Source of the DNA: Paeniglutamicibacter antarcticus_C
Lineage (GTDB): Bacteria; Actinomycetota; Actinomycetes; Actinomycetales; Micrococcaceae
Direction: 5' to 3'
DNA: 64,000 nucleotides
NCBI RefSeq assembly: GCF_039544305.1
Contig: NZ_BAABLK010000027.1
Span: 186,001-250,000, forward strand
Shown: positions 18,585 through 27,472 of the stretch, one piece after another
How the letters are laid out: each line of letters begins with the position of its first letter
Position numbering within the stretch: the stretch's first letter is position 1
Notes under the pieces: model-generated
Seen by the model: the letters and a program-made list of their open reading frames with translations, nothing else
Told to the model about the DNA's origin: nothing
The model's database searches: none
Made by a program: the position numbers and the translations under genes

Positions 18585-20284
18585 GCATCTCTACTCCGCT
18601 GCCCAGCGAAACCGCAACTGCGCTGAAGTTCGAAAACCTCAGCGTCACCTTCGAGACCGAGTTCGCCGACGTGCACGCTGTCAAGGGCATATCCCTTGAG
18701 GTCTACCCCGGAGAGGTCGTGGCCCTGGTCGGGGAGTCTGGTTCGGGCAAATCGGTGACCTCTACCGCTGCCATCGGCCTGCTGCCGCCCAACGCCTATA
18801 TCACCGGCAAGGCAATGGTCGGTGGGATCAACGTGGTTGGCATGGCCGAAAACAAGATGCGCAAGATGCGCGCCACGGAGATCGCCATGGTATTCCAGGA
18901 GCCCATGACCGCGCTGAACCCGGTGCTGACCATCGAGCGCCAGCTCACCGAATCCTTGGAGCTGCACGGACTGGCCTATGGCCGCGAAGCAACCGAGCGG
19001 GCGATCGAGCTGCTGGAAATGGTAGGCATCCCCGAGCCGGGCAAACGCATCAAACAATACCCCCACCAGTTCTCCGGCGGACAGCGCCAGCGCGTCGTGA
19101 TCGCCATGGCGATCTCCTGCGATCCCAAGGTCATCATTGCCGATGAACCGACAACGGCACTGGATGTCACGGTGCAGGCGGAGATCCTGGATTTGCTGCG
19201 CGAGCTCAAGGACAGGTTGAACACCGGCATCCTGCTGATCACCCACAACATGGGCGTGGTCGCCGACCTGGCGGACCGCGTCGCGGTGATGTTCCGCGGA
19301 TCGCTAGTGGAGACTGGCACCGTGGAACAGGTGCTCAACCACCCCGAGCACCCGTACACGCAAAAGCTGCTCGCCTCGGTGCCACGGTTGGAAACCCTTG
19401 AATTGGGAGAAACCTGGGAATCGAAGCCGGCCGATATCATCGACCCGAAGCGCGAACTGGTGCTCGAAGCCAGGAACCTGGTGCTGGAATACGATATGCG
19501 TGGCACCAAGTTCCGTGCTGTCGATGATGTCTCGTTCGAACTTGCGCGCGGGGAGATCCTAGGCATTGTGGGCGAATCGGGTTCGGGCAAGTCCACCGTC
19601 GCCAAGGCAGTGCTCGGATTGCTGCCCGTTGCCTCGGGAGTGCTGGCGGTCCAGGGCACCAACCTTGCCTCGCTTCGCCCACGGGCCGCGAGGAAGATCC
19701 GTGCAAAGATCGGGGTGATCTTCCAGGACCCGGCAGCCTCGCTGGATCCACGCTTCCCGATCGGCGACTGCATCACCGAGCCAATGGTGGTGCACAAGGT
19801 CGGCACCCGCGTCGAGCGCATCAAGCGCGCTGAGGAGCTACTCGATGCAGTGCACCTGCCGCGTTCGGTGATCAACCGCTATCCGCACGAACTCTCCGGC
19901 GGGCAGCGACAGCGCGTATGCATTGCCCGTGCGCTGACCCTTGACCCGGAACTGCTCATTGCAGATGAGCCGACTAGTGCGTTGGATGTCTCCGTCCAGG
20001 CCGCAGTGCTGGAAATGATCCAGGAACTACAGGTCCGTTATGAGTTCGCTTGCCTGTTCGTGAGCCACGACCTGGCCGTCGTGGATCTGCTGGCACACAA
20101 CGTGGTCGTCATGAAGGACGGCAAGTCGATGGAACAAGGCAGGGTGTCCGATGTGCTGCACGCACCACAGCACGACTACACTCGCCGGCTGCTGGCGGCG
20201 GCACCGGTCCCGGAACCAAAGGAACAGGCCCAACGCCGTGAGGCGCGCCGTCTGTTGCTGGCTGCGGAGCATCCGGACAGCTGA
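18581..20284 (+). CDS. Fused double ATPase of peptide ABC transporter, second system
   Basis: Two nucleotide-binding domains lie in 567 residues. The first carries GESGSGKSVT, FSGGQRQRV and VIIADEPTTALD; the second carries GESGSGKSTV, LSGGQRQRV and LLIADEPTSALD. The oligopeptide-transporter C-terminal motif (HPEHPYTQKLLASVPRLE) follows the first domain. It is the last gene of the second peptide operon, and a terminator follows after about 20 nt. Confidence 0.92.
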   Translation: MSISTPLPSETATALKFENLSVTFETEFADVHAVKGISLEVYPGEVVALVGESGSGKSVTSTAAIGLLPPNAYITGKAMVGGINVVGMAENKMRKMRATEIAMVFQEPMTALNPVLTIERQLTESLELHGLAYGREATERAIELLEMVGIPEPGKRIKQYPHQFSGGQRQRVVIAMAISCDPKVIIADEPTTALDVTVQAEILDLLRELKDRLNTGILLITHNMGVVADLADRVAVMFRGSLVETGTVEQVLNHPEHPYTQKLLASVPRLETLELGETWESKPADIIDPKRELVLEARNLVLEYDMRGTKFRAVDDVSFELARGEILGIVGESGSGKSTVAKAVLGLLPVASGVLAVQGTNLASLRPRAARKIRAKIGVIFQDPAASLDPRFPIGDCITEPMVVHKVGTRVERIKRAEELLDAVHLPRSVINRYPHELSGGQRQRVCIARALTLDPELLIADEPTSALDVSVQAAVLEMIQELQVRYEFACLFVSHDLAVVDLLAHNVVVMKDGKSMEQGRVSDVLHAPQHDYTRRLLAAAPVPEPKEQAQRREARRLLLAAEHPDS

Positions 20285-20305
20285 GAACACCGCGGGCAAT
20301 GACAT

Positions 20306-20341
20306 AGGCCAGGATCCCCGGTTCGGGGTTCCTGGCCTTTT
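20306..20341 (+). terminator. Intrinsic terminator of the second peptide-uptake operon
   Basis: AGGCCAGGA and TCCTGGCCT form the stem, with an inner CCCC/GGGG pairing around GGTTC; TTTT follows at once. It may also serve the convergent GNAT gene. Confidence 0.8.
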
Positions 20342-20381
20342 CGTTGCCCTTCGATGCGGGGCATGGTGCGCATGGCAGGAG

Positions 20382-20852
20382 CTAGTTGAGCTCCATGACG
20401 TATTCCTTGACGACCGCGGCGCGCGCGTGGGAGAACTCGGCTGTCTCGTCAACGACCTTGAAACCACGTCGTTCCAAGACCTTGATGGAACCGATGTTGT
20501 CTTCCGGGACCCGGGCGTGCAACGGCCGAGCCTCGTACTCGGCCAGGAAGGCATCCACGGCCGAAGTCGTGATGCCCTTGCCCCAGAACCGCCGGGCAAT
20601 CCAGAAGGTGATCTCCGGGATGTCCTCGTGTTCGAAGACCAAGATGGAACCGGCGACCTCGCCGTTGCTTTCGATGGTGCGCACAACGACCTTCGGGTCG
20701 TTGGCGATCGAACCCCAGTGGTGGTCGAATACCCCGCGGTCCGCCGGGTTCCGGGCCGTGAAGGCGGCCATGAGGTTGGCTTCGGGGTCCTGCTGGTGTT
20801 CGAAGAACTGATCCAGGTCTTCGGGCTGCAAAGGCCGTAGCTGCACGGTCAC
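20382..20852 (-). CDS. GNAT family N-acetyltransferase
   Basis: A 156-residue RimJ/RimL-like acetyltransferase. The N-terminus VQLRPLQPEDLDQFFEHQQDPEA, the acetyl-CoA loop region ITFWIARRFWGKGITTSAV and the C-terminal NIGSIKVLERRGFKVVDE are the standard GNAT elements. It would acetylate an amine of a small molecule or protein N-terminus; the substrate is not predictable. It lies convergent to the second peptide operon, 31 nt from the start of the TetR gene's 3' end. Confidence 0.88.
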   Translation of the reverse strand: MTVQLRPLQPEDLDQFFEHQQDPEANLMAAFTARNPADRGVFDHHWGSIANDPKVVVRTIESNGEVAGSILVFEHEDIPEITFWIARRFWGKGITTSAVDAFLAEYEARPLHARVPEDNIGSIKVLERRGFKVVDETAEFSHARAAVVKEYVMELN

Positions 20853-20883
20853 TGCCTCTCTCGTTGTGGTGGTCGTCTGATCC

Positions 20884-21516
20884 CTAGCCTACCGGTGTAA
20901 ACAACGCCGATGCCGCCATCTGGTTCAGCAGTTTGCGCAAACCTGCCTTCGAAGTGCGCGGGGAGTGGGCCGAATGAGCGGTGGAGTTCAGTAATCCGAA
21001 GGCGGCGTGCGCCCGGAACCTGATGACCGCAGGGGTTTCCTGCGGGTGGATCCGGTGGAGTTGCTCGGTCCACAGGGCGATGTAGGCACGCTGGAGCTTG
21101 CGCACCAATTGCAGTTCCGCCGCGGGAAGGGTTTCCAGGTTCCGGTCCTGGACCTGGATGATGTCGGGTTTGGCCAGGGCAAAATCCACGTGGAAGGCGA
21201 TGAGCGCCTTGAGGGCCTGTTCGGCGTTGCCGCCGGTCTTGGCAACCTGCTCCCCGCCGTCGAGCAGGTCTTGGCTGACCCCTACAAGCAGGGCAGTGAG
21301 CACGGCTGGCTTGCCGGAAAAGTGTCGGTATACGGCCGGTCCGCTGATGCCGCACGCGGCCCCGAGATCCTCGAGCGAGACCCCGGAGTAGCCATGGATG
21401 GCAAAAAGCCGGGTTGCCTCGGCCAAGAGGTCTTCGCGACGTTGAGCCTTGGCACGTTCGCGATCGGTTGCTGCCGGGTCCTTGCCGCTGCCCTTCACGC
21501 CGTGGTGCTCCTTCAT
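20884..21516 (-). CDS. TetR/AcrR-family transcriptional regulator
   Basis: An N-terminal TetR HTH (LLAEATRLFAIHGYSGVSLEDLGAACGISGPAVYRHFSGKPAVL) is followed by a helical ligand domain. ATG at 21516 (MKEHHGVKG) is preferred to an in-frame TTG 63 bases further upstream, which has no ribosome-binding site; the call gives 210 residues. It is divergent from an acyl-CoA dehydrogenase, and a near-perfect palindrome lies between them, so it probably represses an acyl-CoA/branched-chain catabolic gene in response to an acyl-CoA. That role is inferred. Confidence 0.88.
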   Translation of the reverse strand: MKEHHGVKGSGKDPAATDRERAKAQRREDLLAEATRLFAIHGYSGVSLEDLGAACGISGPAVYRHFSGKPAVLTALLVGVSQDLLDGGEQVAKTGGNAEQALKALIAFHVDFALAKPDIIQVQDRNLETLPAAELQLVRKLQRAYIALWTEQLHRIHPQETPAVIRFRAHAAFGLLNSTAHSAHSPRTSKAGLRKLLNQMAASALFTPVG

Positions 21517-21609
21517 GCCGCTGGTCCCGAACGCCGGGGAAAAACCGGCGGTGGCTATCCTTCCTCGAAGGCTAGACAAGTGTGCGCTACGCCACTACCC
21601 TCGAGTTCA

Positions 21610-21625
21610 GTTAATGATCACTAAC
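21610..21625. promoter_or_regulatory. Palindromic operator for the TetR-type regulator
   Basis: GTTAATGATCACTAAC matches its own complement at all but one symmetric pair, and a half-site GTTAGTGA recurs at 21714-21721. It lies in the divergent region between the regulator and the acyl-CoA dehydrogenase gene. The 16-bp length suits a TetR dimer. Confidence 0.6.
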
Positions 21626-21779
21626 AATACGTGGTCGCCGGCCAAAGCCCAAGCGGGTCGCCATCGCACCGCGCACCGGCTTTGGCCCAACACCGGCACG
21701 GCGCATAACCCGCGTTAGTGACGGCTGGCGGCCAGCAAGCGGGCATACACGCCCAGAAACGAAAGGGGAACCGGCGATC

Positions 21780-22943
21780 ATGATCAGCCTGGAACTTAAC
21801 GAGGACTACCAAGAGCTCACCAAGACGGTTCGCGAGTTTGCCAACGAAGTCGTCGCTCCGGTCTCGGCCAAGCACGATGCCGAGCATTCCTTCCCCTACT
21901 CCGTCATGAAACAGATGGGCGAGCTGGGCCTGTTCGGGCTGCCCTTCAGCGAGGACTTCGGAGGCATGGGAGGGGACTACTTCGCCTTGTCCCTGGCCAT
22001 CGAGGAACTCGCCCGCGTTGACCAGTCGGTGGCCATCACCTTGGAGGCCGGCGTCAGCCTGGGAGCCATGCCGATCTACTGCTTCGGCAACCAAGCACAG
22101 AAGGAGCGCTGGCTTCCGGCCCTGTGCGCGGGGACCGAGCTGGCCGGTTTCGGCCTCACCGAGTCAGGTGCTGGTTCCGACGCCGGAGGCACCGCGACCA
22201 CCGCGGTCTTGAAGGACGGCTCCTGGGTGATCAACGGAGCCAAGGAATTCATCACCAACAGCGGTACCGATATTTCCACCCTCGTCACCGTCACCGCCGT
22301 CACCGGAACCCACAAACGGGACGACGGATCCACCGCCAAGGAAATATCCACCCTACTGGTGCCTCGTGAAACCCCCGGGTACAACGTCGAACCCGCCTAC
22401 GACAAGGTCGGCTGGCGTGCCTCGGACACCCACCCGCTGCGCTTCGAGGAGGCCACAGTTCCCGAGGAAAACCTTCTGGGAGAGCAGGGACGTGGGTACG
22501 CGAACTTCCTCTCGATCCTGGACGAAGGCCGCATCGCCATTGCTGCACTGGGCACCGGTGCCGCGCAGGGATGCCTGGACGAGGCAACGGCCTACGCCAA
22601 GACCCGCACCGCCTTTGGCCGCACCATCGGATCCAACCAAGGGATCTCCTTCAAGTTGGCCCGCATGGCCGCCCGTGTTCACACCTCGCGCCTGGCCTAC
22701 TACTGTGCCGCGGCGAGGATGCTTGCCGGCAAGGACTTCAAGACAGAGGCCGCCATCGCCAAGCTGGTCGCCGGCGAAGCGGCAATGGACAACGCACGCG
22801 ACGCCACGCAGATCTTCGGCGGCTACGGGTTCATGAATGAGACGCTGGTGGCCCGGCACTACAGGGATTCGAAGATCCTGGAAATCGGGGAAGGCACCAC
22901 CGAGGTGCAGTTGCTGCTGATCGCCCGCTCGCTGGGACTATAG
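21780..22943 (+). CDS. Acyl-CoA dehydrogenase
   Basis: FAD-dependent enzyme that introduces the alpha-beta double bond into an acyl-CoA. Of normal length (387 residues), it has the N-terminal helical domain, the FAD-binding middle domain (LAGFGLTESGAGSDAGGTATTAV, then WVINGAKEFITNSG) and the C-terminal helical domain (QIFGGYGFMNETLVARHYRDSKILEIGEGTTEVQLLLIARSLG). The Glu of EIGEGTTEVQ lies in the catalytic-base region of short/branched-chain members. AGGGGAA upstream supports the ATG. The divergent TetR gene is the likely controller. Confidence 0.92.
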   Translation: MISLELNEDYQELTKTVREFANEVVAPVSAKHDAEHSFPYSVMKQMGELGLFGLPFSEDFGGMGGDYFALSLAIEELARVDQSVAITLEAGVSLGAMPIYCFGNQAQKERWLPALCAGTELAGFGLTESGAGSDAGGTATTAVLKDGSWVINGAKEFITNSGTDISTLVTVTAVTGTHKRDDGSTAKEISTLLVPRETPGYNVEPAYDKVGWRASDTHPLRFEEATVPEENLLGEQGRGYANFLSILDEGRIAIAALGTGAAQGCLDEATAYAKTRTAFGRTIGSNQGISFKLARMAARVHTSRLAYYCAAARMLAGKDFKTEAAIAKLVAGEAAMDNARDATQIFGGYGFMNETLVARHYRDSKILEIGEGTTEVQLLLIARSLGL

Positions 22944-23041
22944 GACAGGCCGGCAGCTATCGCGGGTGTAGCAACGTGTTTGCGGTCGAGGGCACTGTGG
23001 CCCGAGTCGCAACGGGGGAGTCGGCTCATCCAAGCTGGGGG

Positions 23042-23697
23042 ATGCTGCTACCGGCGGGCCTCGTTAACACCTTGAGCCAGAGGGAAGGCGCGTTCGAAGA
23101 CTGGGCAGTGCGCTTCGTCCGCTCGCGCGGGATACCGGCTTCGAAAACGGCGTGGCTTTTCACTACCGACCGCAATGGCTGCAGGCCGAGGGAATCGTTG
23201 GCAAGGGCCAGCAAGAGGCGGTTCAAGACCGAGCTGTCAATCGAAGCCCTTGTGGACCGGCTTCCCTGCGGGCATGTGAAGCTGCTGAGAATATGCCGGC
23301 CGATTGCGGGGGCACTATGCAATGCGCGTGAATCGGGCGGCAGGGTAGGTATCGTGACCACCGGGACCGCAGTGCAGCAAAGTCTCAAGATCAAGACGGT
23401 CCGGCTTGGCCCCCATGTCGATGCCGAGCTGATCTCCGAGGCAGACGACGAGAAAAGCCGGCCCCGGAGATCTTCACGATTGCCGCGCGCCGCCTGGGTA
23501 GGTGCCTGGCCGGTGGTTGGATGATCGGGGACCACCCGCAGGCGGACGTTGCCGGAGAGCACGCAGCAGCTCTGGACACGGGCTGGGTTTTGCGGAGAGC
23601 TCGACGGCCAAGGGGCATCGGGTCTCCAACGCGTATGGCGGCAAGCACGGCGCAGCTCGTGGATGCCGTGGTTCGCCCGGGATCCGTCAGTGGTTAA
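23042..23697 (+). pseudogene. HAD-superfamily hydrolase pseudogene, frameshifted and missing catalytic aspartates
   Basis: Two frames together read as one HAD phosphatase. From 23042: MLLPAGLVNTLSQREGAFEDW, cap region, then the motif II stretch RVGIVTTGTAVQQSL and ISEADDEK. The frame then shifts at the A-run 23453-23456, and the -1 frame continues KPAPEIFTIAARRLG, GGWMIGDHPQADVAGEHAA, to a stop at 23695-23697. One extra A would restore a single frame. Motif I, normally DxDNTL, reads GLVNTL: both aspartates are replaced by changes equivalent to single bases (GAC to GGC, GAT to GTT). Loss of the nucleophile plus the frameshift argue for genuine decay rather than a sequencing slip. Confidence 0.75.
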
Positions 23698-23709
23698 GGA
23701 TCGAGCCGT

Positions 23710-24201
23710 TCAATCCGCGAGGGACCGGATGTAACGCGCGTTCGCGGCGATGGCTGGTTTGTACCGTTCAATCTCCGGTGACCCGGCACCATCGGCTATC
23801 ACTTCAAGCAATGAAGCGACGGCTTCGTCCAAGCGGCTGGAGGCGTGAAGAGAGATCGCGTGGAACACCGCCAGGGATGCGGAATCCGGGAAGGCTTGCC
23901 GGGCGCGCGTGAAGACATCCAGCGCACCGTCGAACTCACCGAGGTTGCGCAACGTGGATCCGTATTGGACGTAGCATCGGCGCAGCAGATCACCGGAGAG
24001 GCCCGCCCGGAGGGCTTGTTCGTAGTAGGAGCGCGCGGTGTGCCCGTTTCCCGCGGTGTCGTGGGCACCGCCGACTTCGTAGAGCACACGGGCATTTGCC
24101 GGGTGCTCCTCCAGAAGCGGCAACAGTGCATCGATGGTGGGCTGCATGTCCTCCCGGTCGCGAGCGGCGAAGATCCGGTCGAGCTCTTCATCAAGTGTCA
24201 T
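23710..24201 (-). CDS. Tetratricopeptide-repeat protein
   Basis: A 163-residue protein made of helical TPR-like repeats (NARVLYEVGGAHDTAGNGHTARSYYEQAL, RRCYVQYGSTLRNLGEFDGALDVFTRA, LAVFHAISLHASSRLDEAVASLLEVI). Its C-terminus (YKPAIAANARYIRSLA) resembles small cytosolic actinobacterial TPR proteins. ATG at 24201 (MTLDEELDRIF) is chosen since upstream codons read as low-complexity sequence. No signal peptide. Probably a protein-interaction adaptor; no partner is suggested by context. Confidence 0.8.
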   Translation of the reverse strand: MTLDEELDRIFAARDREDMQPTIDALLPLLEEHPANARVLYEVGGAHDTAGNGHTARSYYEQALRAGLSGDLLRRCYVQYGSTLRNLGEFDGALDVFTRARQAFPDSASLAVFHAISLHASSRLDEAVASLLEVIADGAGSPEIERYKPAIAANARYIRSLAD

Positions 24202-24424
24202 CCATCCATTGTGCCGTTTCATCGCGGTAGGGGTTTCCGGGCGCCTTCCCCAACACCTGGGATACCGGTGGCGCATCCGGTTCCCGGGAATGGCAGCCAC
24301 GTGCTGCAGGGAAAGTTTGTAGGATACCTAGGGACGGGGTTCCAGTTTACCGGGTCCTGAACGGGCCGCGCCGGAGTGTGCGGCCCCCAGGACAAGACTC
24401 ATCGACACGAACAGAAAAGGATGC

Positions 24425-24964
24425 GTGAGAACCATGGCGGAGAACGAGGACGTACATGAGGTCCACCAACGTGGTCTGTACTTCGATGAACTAGATGCCG
24501 GGGCGGTCTACATCCACTCGCCCGGGCGCACCATGACCGAGGCGGACAACGTCCTGTTCACCACGCTGAGCATGAACACCCAGGCGCTGCACCTGGATGC
24601 GGCATTCGCCGCGACACAGCCCTTCGGCCGCCGGGTGATGAACTCGATGTTCACCCTGGCCACCATGGTCGGGCAATCGGTCTCCCAGCTGACCCAGGGA
24701 ACGTTGATGGGCCAGCTGGGCCTGACCGACGTCGGCTTCCCGCACCCCCTGTTCCCGGGCGACACGCTCTACACCCAAACCCGCATCGTGGACCTGCGCC
24801 CCTCGAATTCCCGTCCGGGGCTCGGGGTGGCGACCTTTGCCCACGTGGGCAAGAACCAGGACGGCATCACCGTGGCGGAAGCGACCCGGGTGTGCCTGAT
24901 GTTCACCCGCGAAGCGCACCAGAAGCACCACGACGCCAGCTACGGCACCGACGACTGGGTCTAA
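24425..24964 (+). CDS. MaoC-like hotdog-fold dehydratase
   Basis: A 179-residue single hotdog-fold protein of the MaoC/bacterial mesaconyl-CoA hydratase-like type: GLYFDELDAGAVYIHSPGRTMTEADNVLFTTLSMNTQALHLD contains the Asp and His of the hydratase motif, and GVGFPHPLFPGDTLY-like sequence follows (here TDVGFPHPLFPGDTLYTQT). It would hydrate an enoyl-CoA. GTG at 24425 has AAAAGGA close upstream; ATG at 24434 is an alternative. Its stop overlaps by 4 bp the stop of the convergent response-regulator gene. Confidence 0.85.
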   Translation: MRTMAENEDVHEVHQRGLYFDELDAGAVYIHSPGRTMTEADNVLFTTLSMNTQALHLDAAFAATQPFGRRVMNSMFTLATMVGQSVSQLTQGTLMGQLGLTDVGFPHPLFPGDTLYTQTRIVDLRPSNSRPGLGVATFAHVGKNQDGITVAEATRVCLMFTREAHQKHHDASYGTDDWV

Positions 24965-25641
24965 GCCGGCCCCGGGCCCAGGCCCCGCCAGCTGTAGCGA
25001 CGCTCCGGTCGCCCGCTGCCATAGCGAAGCTCCACTCGTGCTCGCCCGATGTCATTGAGGTACTCCAGGTAGCGTCGAGCACTGACCCTGGACAGGCCGA
25101 GCATCTGGCCCACCTCGAAAGCCGACAGGTCGCCCCCGGCCGAACGCAGGGCCACCTGCACCCGTTCCATCGTCTCTGGCCCGCAGCCCTTGGGCAGCGG
25201 CTTCTCCGTTCCGGCGAGGCCGAAGACCGCGTCCACGTCGGATTGATCGGCAGTGTCCACGGACTCCAGGGAGCGGTACGTGCGCCTGTAGTGTTCCAGG
25301 CGCTGGTGCAGGTCCTCCTGGGTGAAGGGCTTCATGAGGTAATGCACGATGCCTCCGCGCAGCGCCCTGCGCACCGTCTCGGACTCGCGGGCGGCACTGA
25401 TCACCAGGACATCCAGGTCGGGTACCGCGCTGCGCAACTGGCCAAGCAGGTCCAGCCCGGAGATGTCGGGCAGGTGGATGTCCAGCAATACCAGATCCGG
25501 CAGGATGCGACGGGCTTCGATGAGGGCCTGCGCCCCGGTGCGCGCGACCCCCGAAACCTCGAATCCGGGCATTTGCGCCACGAACCCCGAATGTATCCGT
25601 GCGACCATGAAATCGTCGTCGACGATCAGTACCTTGATCAT
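24961..25641 (-). CDS. CitB/DcuR-type response regulator
   Basis: The N-terminal receiver domain has the acidic pocket DDD (8-10), phosphoacceptor Asp54 (LVLLDIHLPD) and Lys104 (YLMKPF). The C-terminal part (LSAFEVGQMLGLSRVSARRYLEYLNDIGRARVELRYGSGRPERRY) is the HTH of CitB-like regulators. The gene overlaps the downstream end of its sensor kinase gene by 4 bp (ATGA) and is divergent, with the kinase, from tctCBA, so it probably activates tricarboxylate uptake. Length 226 is normal. Confidence 0.92.
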   Translation of the reverse strand: MIKVLIVDDDFMVARIHSGFVAQMPGFEVSGVARTGAQALIEARRILPDLVLLDIHLPDISGLDLLGQLRSAVPDLDVLVISAARESETVRRALRGGIVHYLMKPFTQEDLHQRLEHYRRTYRSLESVDTADQSDVDAVFGLAGTEKPLPKGCGPETMERVQVALRSAGGDLSAFEVGQMLGLSRVSARRYLEYLNDIGRARVELRYGSGRPERRYSWRGLGPGPA

Positions 25642-27257
25642 GCCTTCACGCTCTTCCCGAGGCGGGCGGTGAAGACCGCCCCGTCGTCATTGGCCACATC
25701 CACGTCCCCGCCCCGGCGCATGCACACCAGGCGGGTCAATGCCAGGCCGAAGCCGCGTCCGGCGACGGAGGAGGAGGCCTTGGTGCTGTAGCCCTGGAGG
25801 AAAATGTTCCCGATGTCGTGCGGGTCCACACCCGTTCCGGAGTCCCGCACCCGCACCGAGACCGTATCCGCGTCCTCCCAGAGCGCGATGCCCACGCTGG
25901 CACCGGGGGTTCCGGCGACCGCATCGATGGCATTGTCCACCAGGTTGCCCAGCACCGTGGCCAGATCCCGGGAGAGCGCCTCGTCGATCCGGCCGACCAA
26001 TGTTGCCGGGTCCATCTCGAGGCCGACCCCGCGCTCGGAGGCGAGCGAGGACTTGGCTATCAGCAGTGCCGCCAGCGCGGGATCCTCGATCCGGGTTGTC
26101 ACGTCATCGAGCAAACGGGTGCGGCTGAAGCTGACTCCGTCCACGTAGGAGACCACCTCGTCGTATTCTCCCAGCTGGATCAACCCGGAGATCGTGTGCA
26201 GCTGGTTGGCGAATTCGTGGGTCTGGGCGCGCAAGGTGTCGGTGGTCATCCGCGTCGCCCCGAGCTCTTTTTCCAAGGTCGATAGCTCGGTGCGGTCCCG
26301 CAGCGTGGTCACCGAGCCCACCAGGCGCCCGCGCGATTCCATGGGCCGGCTGTTGAGCACCACCAGGCGCTCGCCGACCAGCACCAACCGGTCGGTGTCC
26401 TGTTGCTTCTGGGTCAGCACCTCGCGCAGCGCGGGTTCGATGGACAGGTCGGACAGGGTGCGGCCCTCGCAGTCCTGGGGCCAGCCCAGCAGTCGGCGTG
26501 CCGCGTCGTTGACCAGGGTGATGCGTTCTCGCAGGTCTATGGCCACCACCCCTTCCTTGACTCCGTGGAGGATCGCATCGCGGTGTTCAACCAACCCGGT
26601 GATTTCCCCCGGTTCCAGTCCCAGGGTCTGGCGCTTGACCCGGCGGGAGAGCAGCAACGAGCCCACGGTCCCCAGGGCCACCGAAATCCCGAGGTAGACC
26701 ATGAGGTTGGGCGTCGCCTCCAGCAGGCGTTCCACCATCGAGGGGTAGGTGCGGCCCACCAAGGCCATTCCCACCAGCTTTCCGTTGTCATCAAGGACCG
26801 GGACGTGGGCATCGAGCATCTCCCGGCCGTCGCGTTCGGTCGCTCCGGTCCAGGCGCGGCCGTGCATGACGGTGGATTCACCCAGCGGGAACCGCTCGCC
26901 GAGCATGGACGGGTCCGAGGAGGTGATGACGATGCCCGCGGCGTTGGCCAACAACGCGGTGTCGCTGCCGGAAACCGCGCGGACTGACTCGGCGATGGCA
27001 GGGAGCGCCGCACCGAACCGCGGGCTCGCATCGGGCAGCAGCGCCCTGACCAGCGGGATGGATGCGAGGTTCTCCGCGGCGGAAAGCGCCCGCCGGGATT
27101 CGACCCGTTCAAAGGTCTGCGTGGACTGCGCCAAGGACATGGCAAGGACCCCCGCCATCACTGCCAGCAGGATCAGCAATTGCAGCGCCAGGAACTGCCC
27201 GGCGAGGGTCAGTTTACTGGTGCGGGCGATGCGTGGGCCAATGGAATGCCTGGACAC
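25638..27257 (-). CDS. CitA/DcuS-type sensor histidine kinase
   Basis: A 539-residue membrane kinase: helix at about 21-43, an extracytoplasmic PASC/PAS-like sensor domain (about 45-180, with VGMALVGRTYPSMVERLLE), second helix at about 186-204, cytoplasmic PAS (220-320), then the phosphoacceptor region THEFANQLHTI with His347. The ATPase part has NLVDNAIDAV, GTGVD and GRGFGLAL. Such kinases sense extracellular C4/C6 carboxylates. Partner regulator is next in the operon, and the tct transporter genes are divergent. Confidence 0.92.
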   Translation of the reverse strand: MSRHSIGPRIARTSKLTLAGQFLALQLLILLAVMAGVLAMSLAQSTQTFERVESRRALSAAENLASIPLVRALLPDASPRFGAALPAIAESVRAVSGSDTALLANAAGIVITSSDPSMLGERFPLGESTVMHGRAWTGATERDGREMLDAHVPVLDDNGKLVGMALVGRTYPSMVERLLEATPNLMVYLGISVALGTVGSLLLSRRVKRQTLGLEPGEITGLVEHRDAILHGVKEGVVAIDLRERITLVNDAARRLLGWPQDCEGRTLSDLSIEPALREVLTQKQQDTDRLVLVGERLVVLNSRPMESRGRLVGSVTTLRDRTELSTLEKELGATRMTTDTLRAQTHEFANQLHTISGLIQLGEYDEVVSYVDGVSFSRTRLLDDVTTRIEDPALAALLIAKSSLASERGVGLEMDPATLVGRIDEALSRDLATVLGNLVDNAIDAVAGTPGASVGIALWEDADTVSVRVRDSGTGVDPHDIGNIFLQGYSTKASSSVAGRGFGLALTRLVCMRRGGDVDVANDDGAVFTARLGKSVKA

Positions 27258-27364
27258 GTGCGGTCCTTTCGATGCCCGGTGGTGCGGAGCGCGATTCGCC
27301 CCCGGCTCATGTGCCGGACGGGGGGAACTCTACCCAAGGCGGGCGTTTTCGTTCAATGTGAGCA

Positions 27365-27400
27365 TGAACACAATGAACACAACTTTCTTTGCGAACACAA
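27365..27400. promoter_or_regulatory. Direct repeats in the tct promoter region, candidate response-regulator site
   Basis: TGAACACAA occurs at 27365-27373 and 27374-27382 and CGAACACAA at 27392-27400. Starts are spaced 9 and 18 nt, a regular 9-bp register, in the intergenic region between the sensor kinase and tctC. Tandem sites are what a CitB-like regulator would use; binding is inferred. Confidence 0.5.
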
Positions 27401-27472
27401 GGATCGGGACGCGAAAAGCGCACCCTAGTGTGGAGCGCATCACTCATTCGCTTCTTCGAGATAGGAACCATC

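Noticed and set aside
22976..23524. Continuous 182-residue plus-strand frame as an intact gene
   Set aside because: Only the part from 23042 resembles a HAD hydrolase, and its natural continuation is in another frame; annotated as pseudogene instead. FAVEGTV at its start looks like motif I but is in the wrong place.
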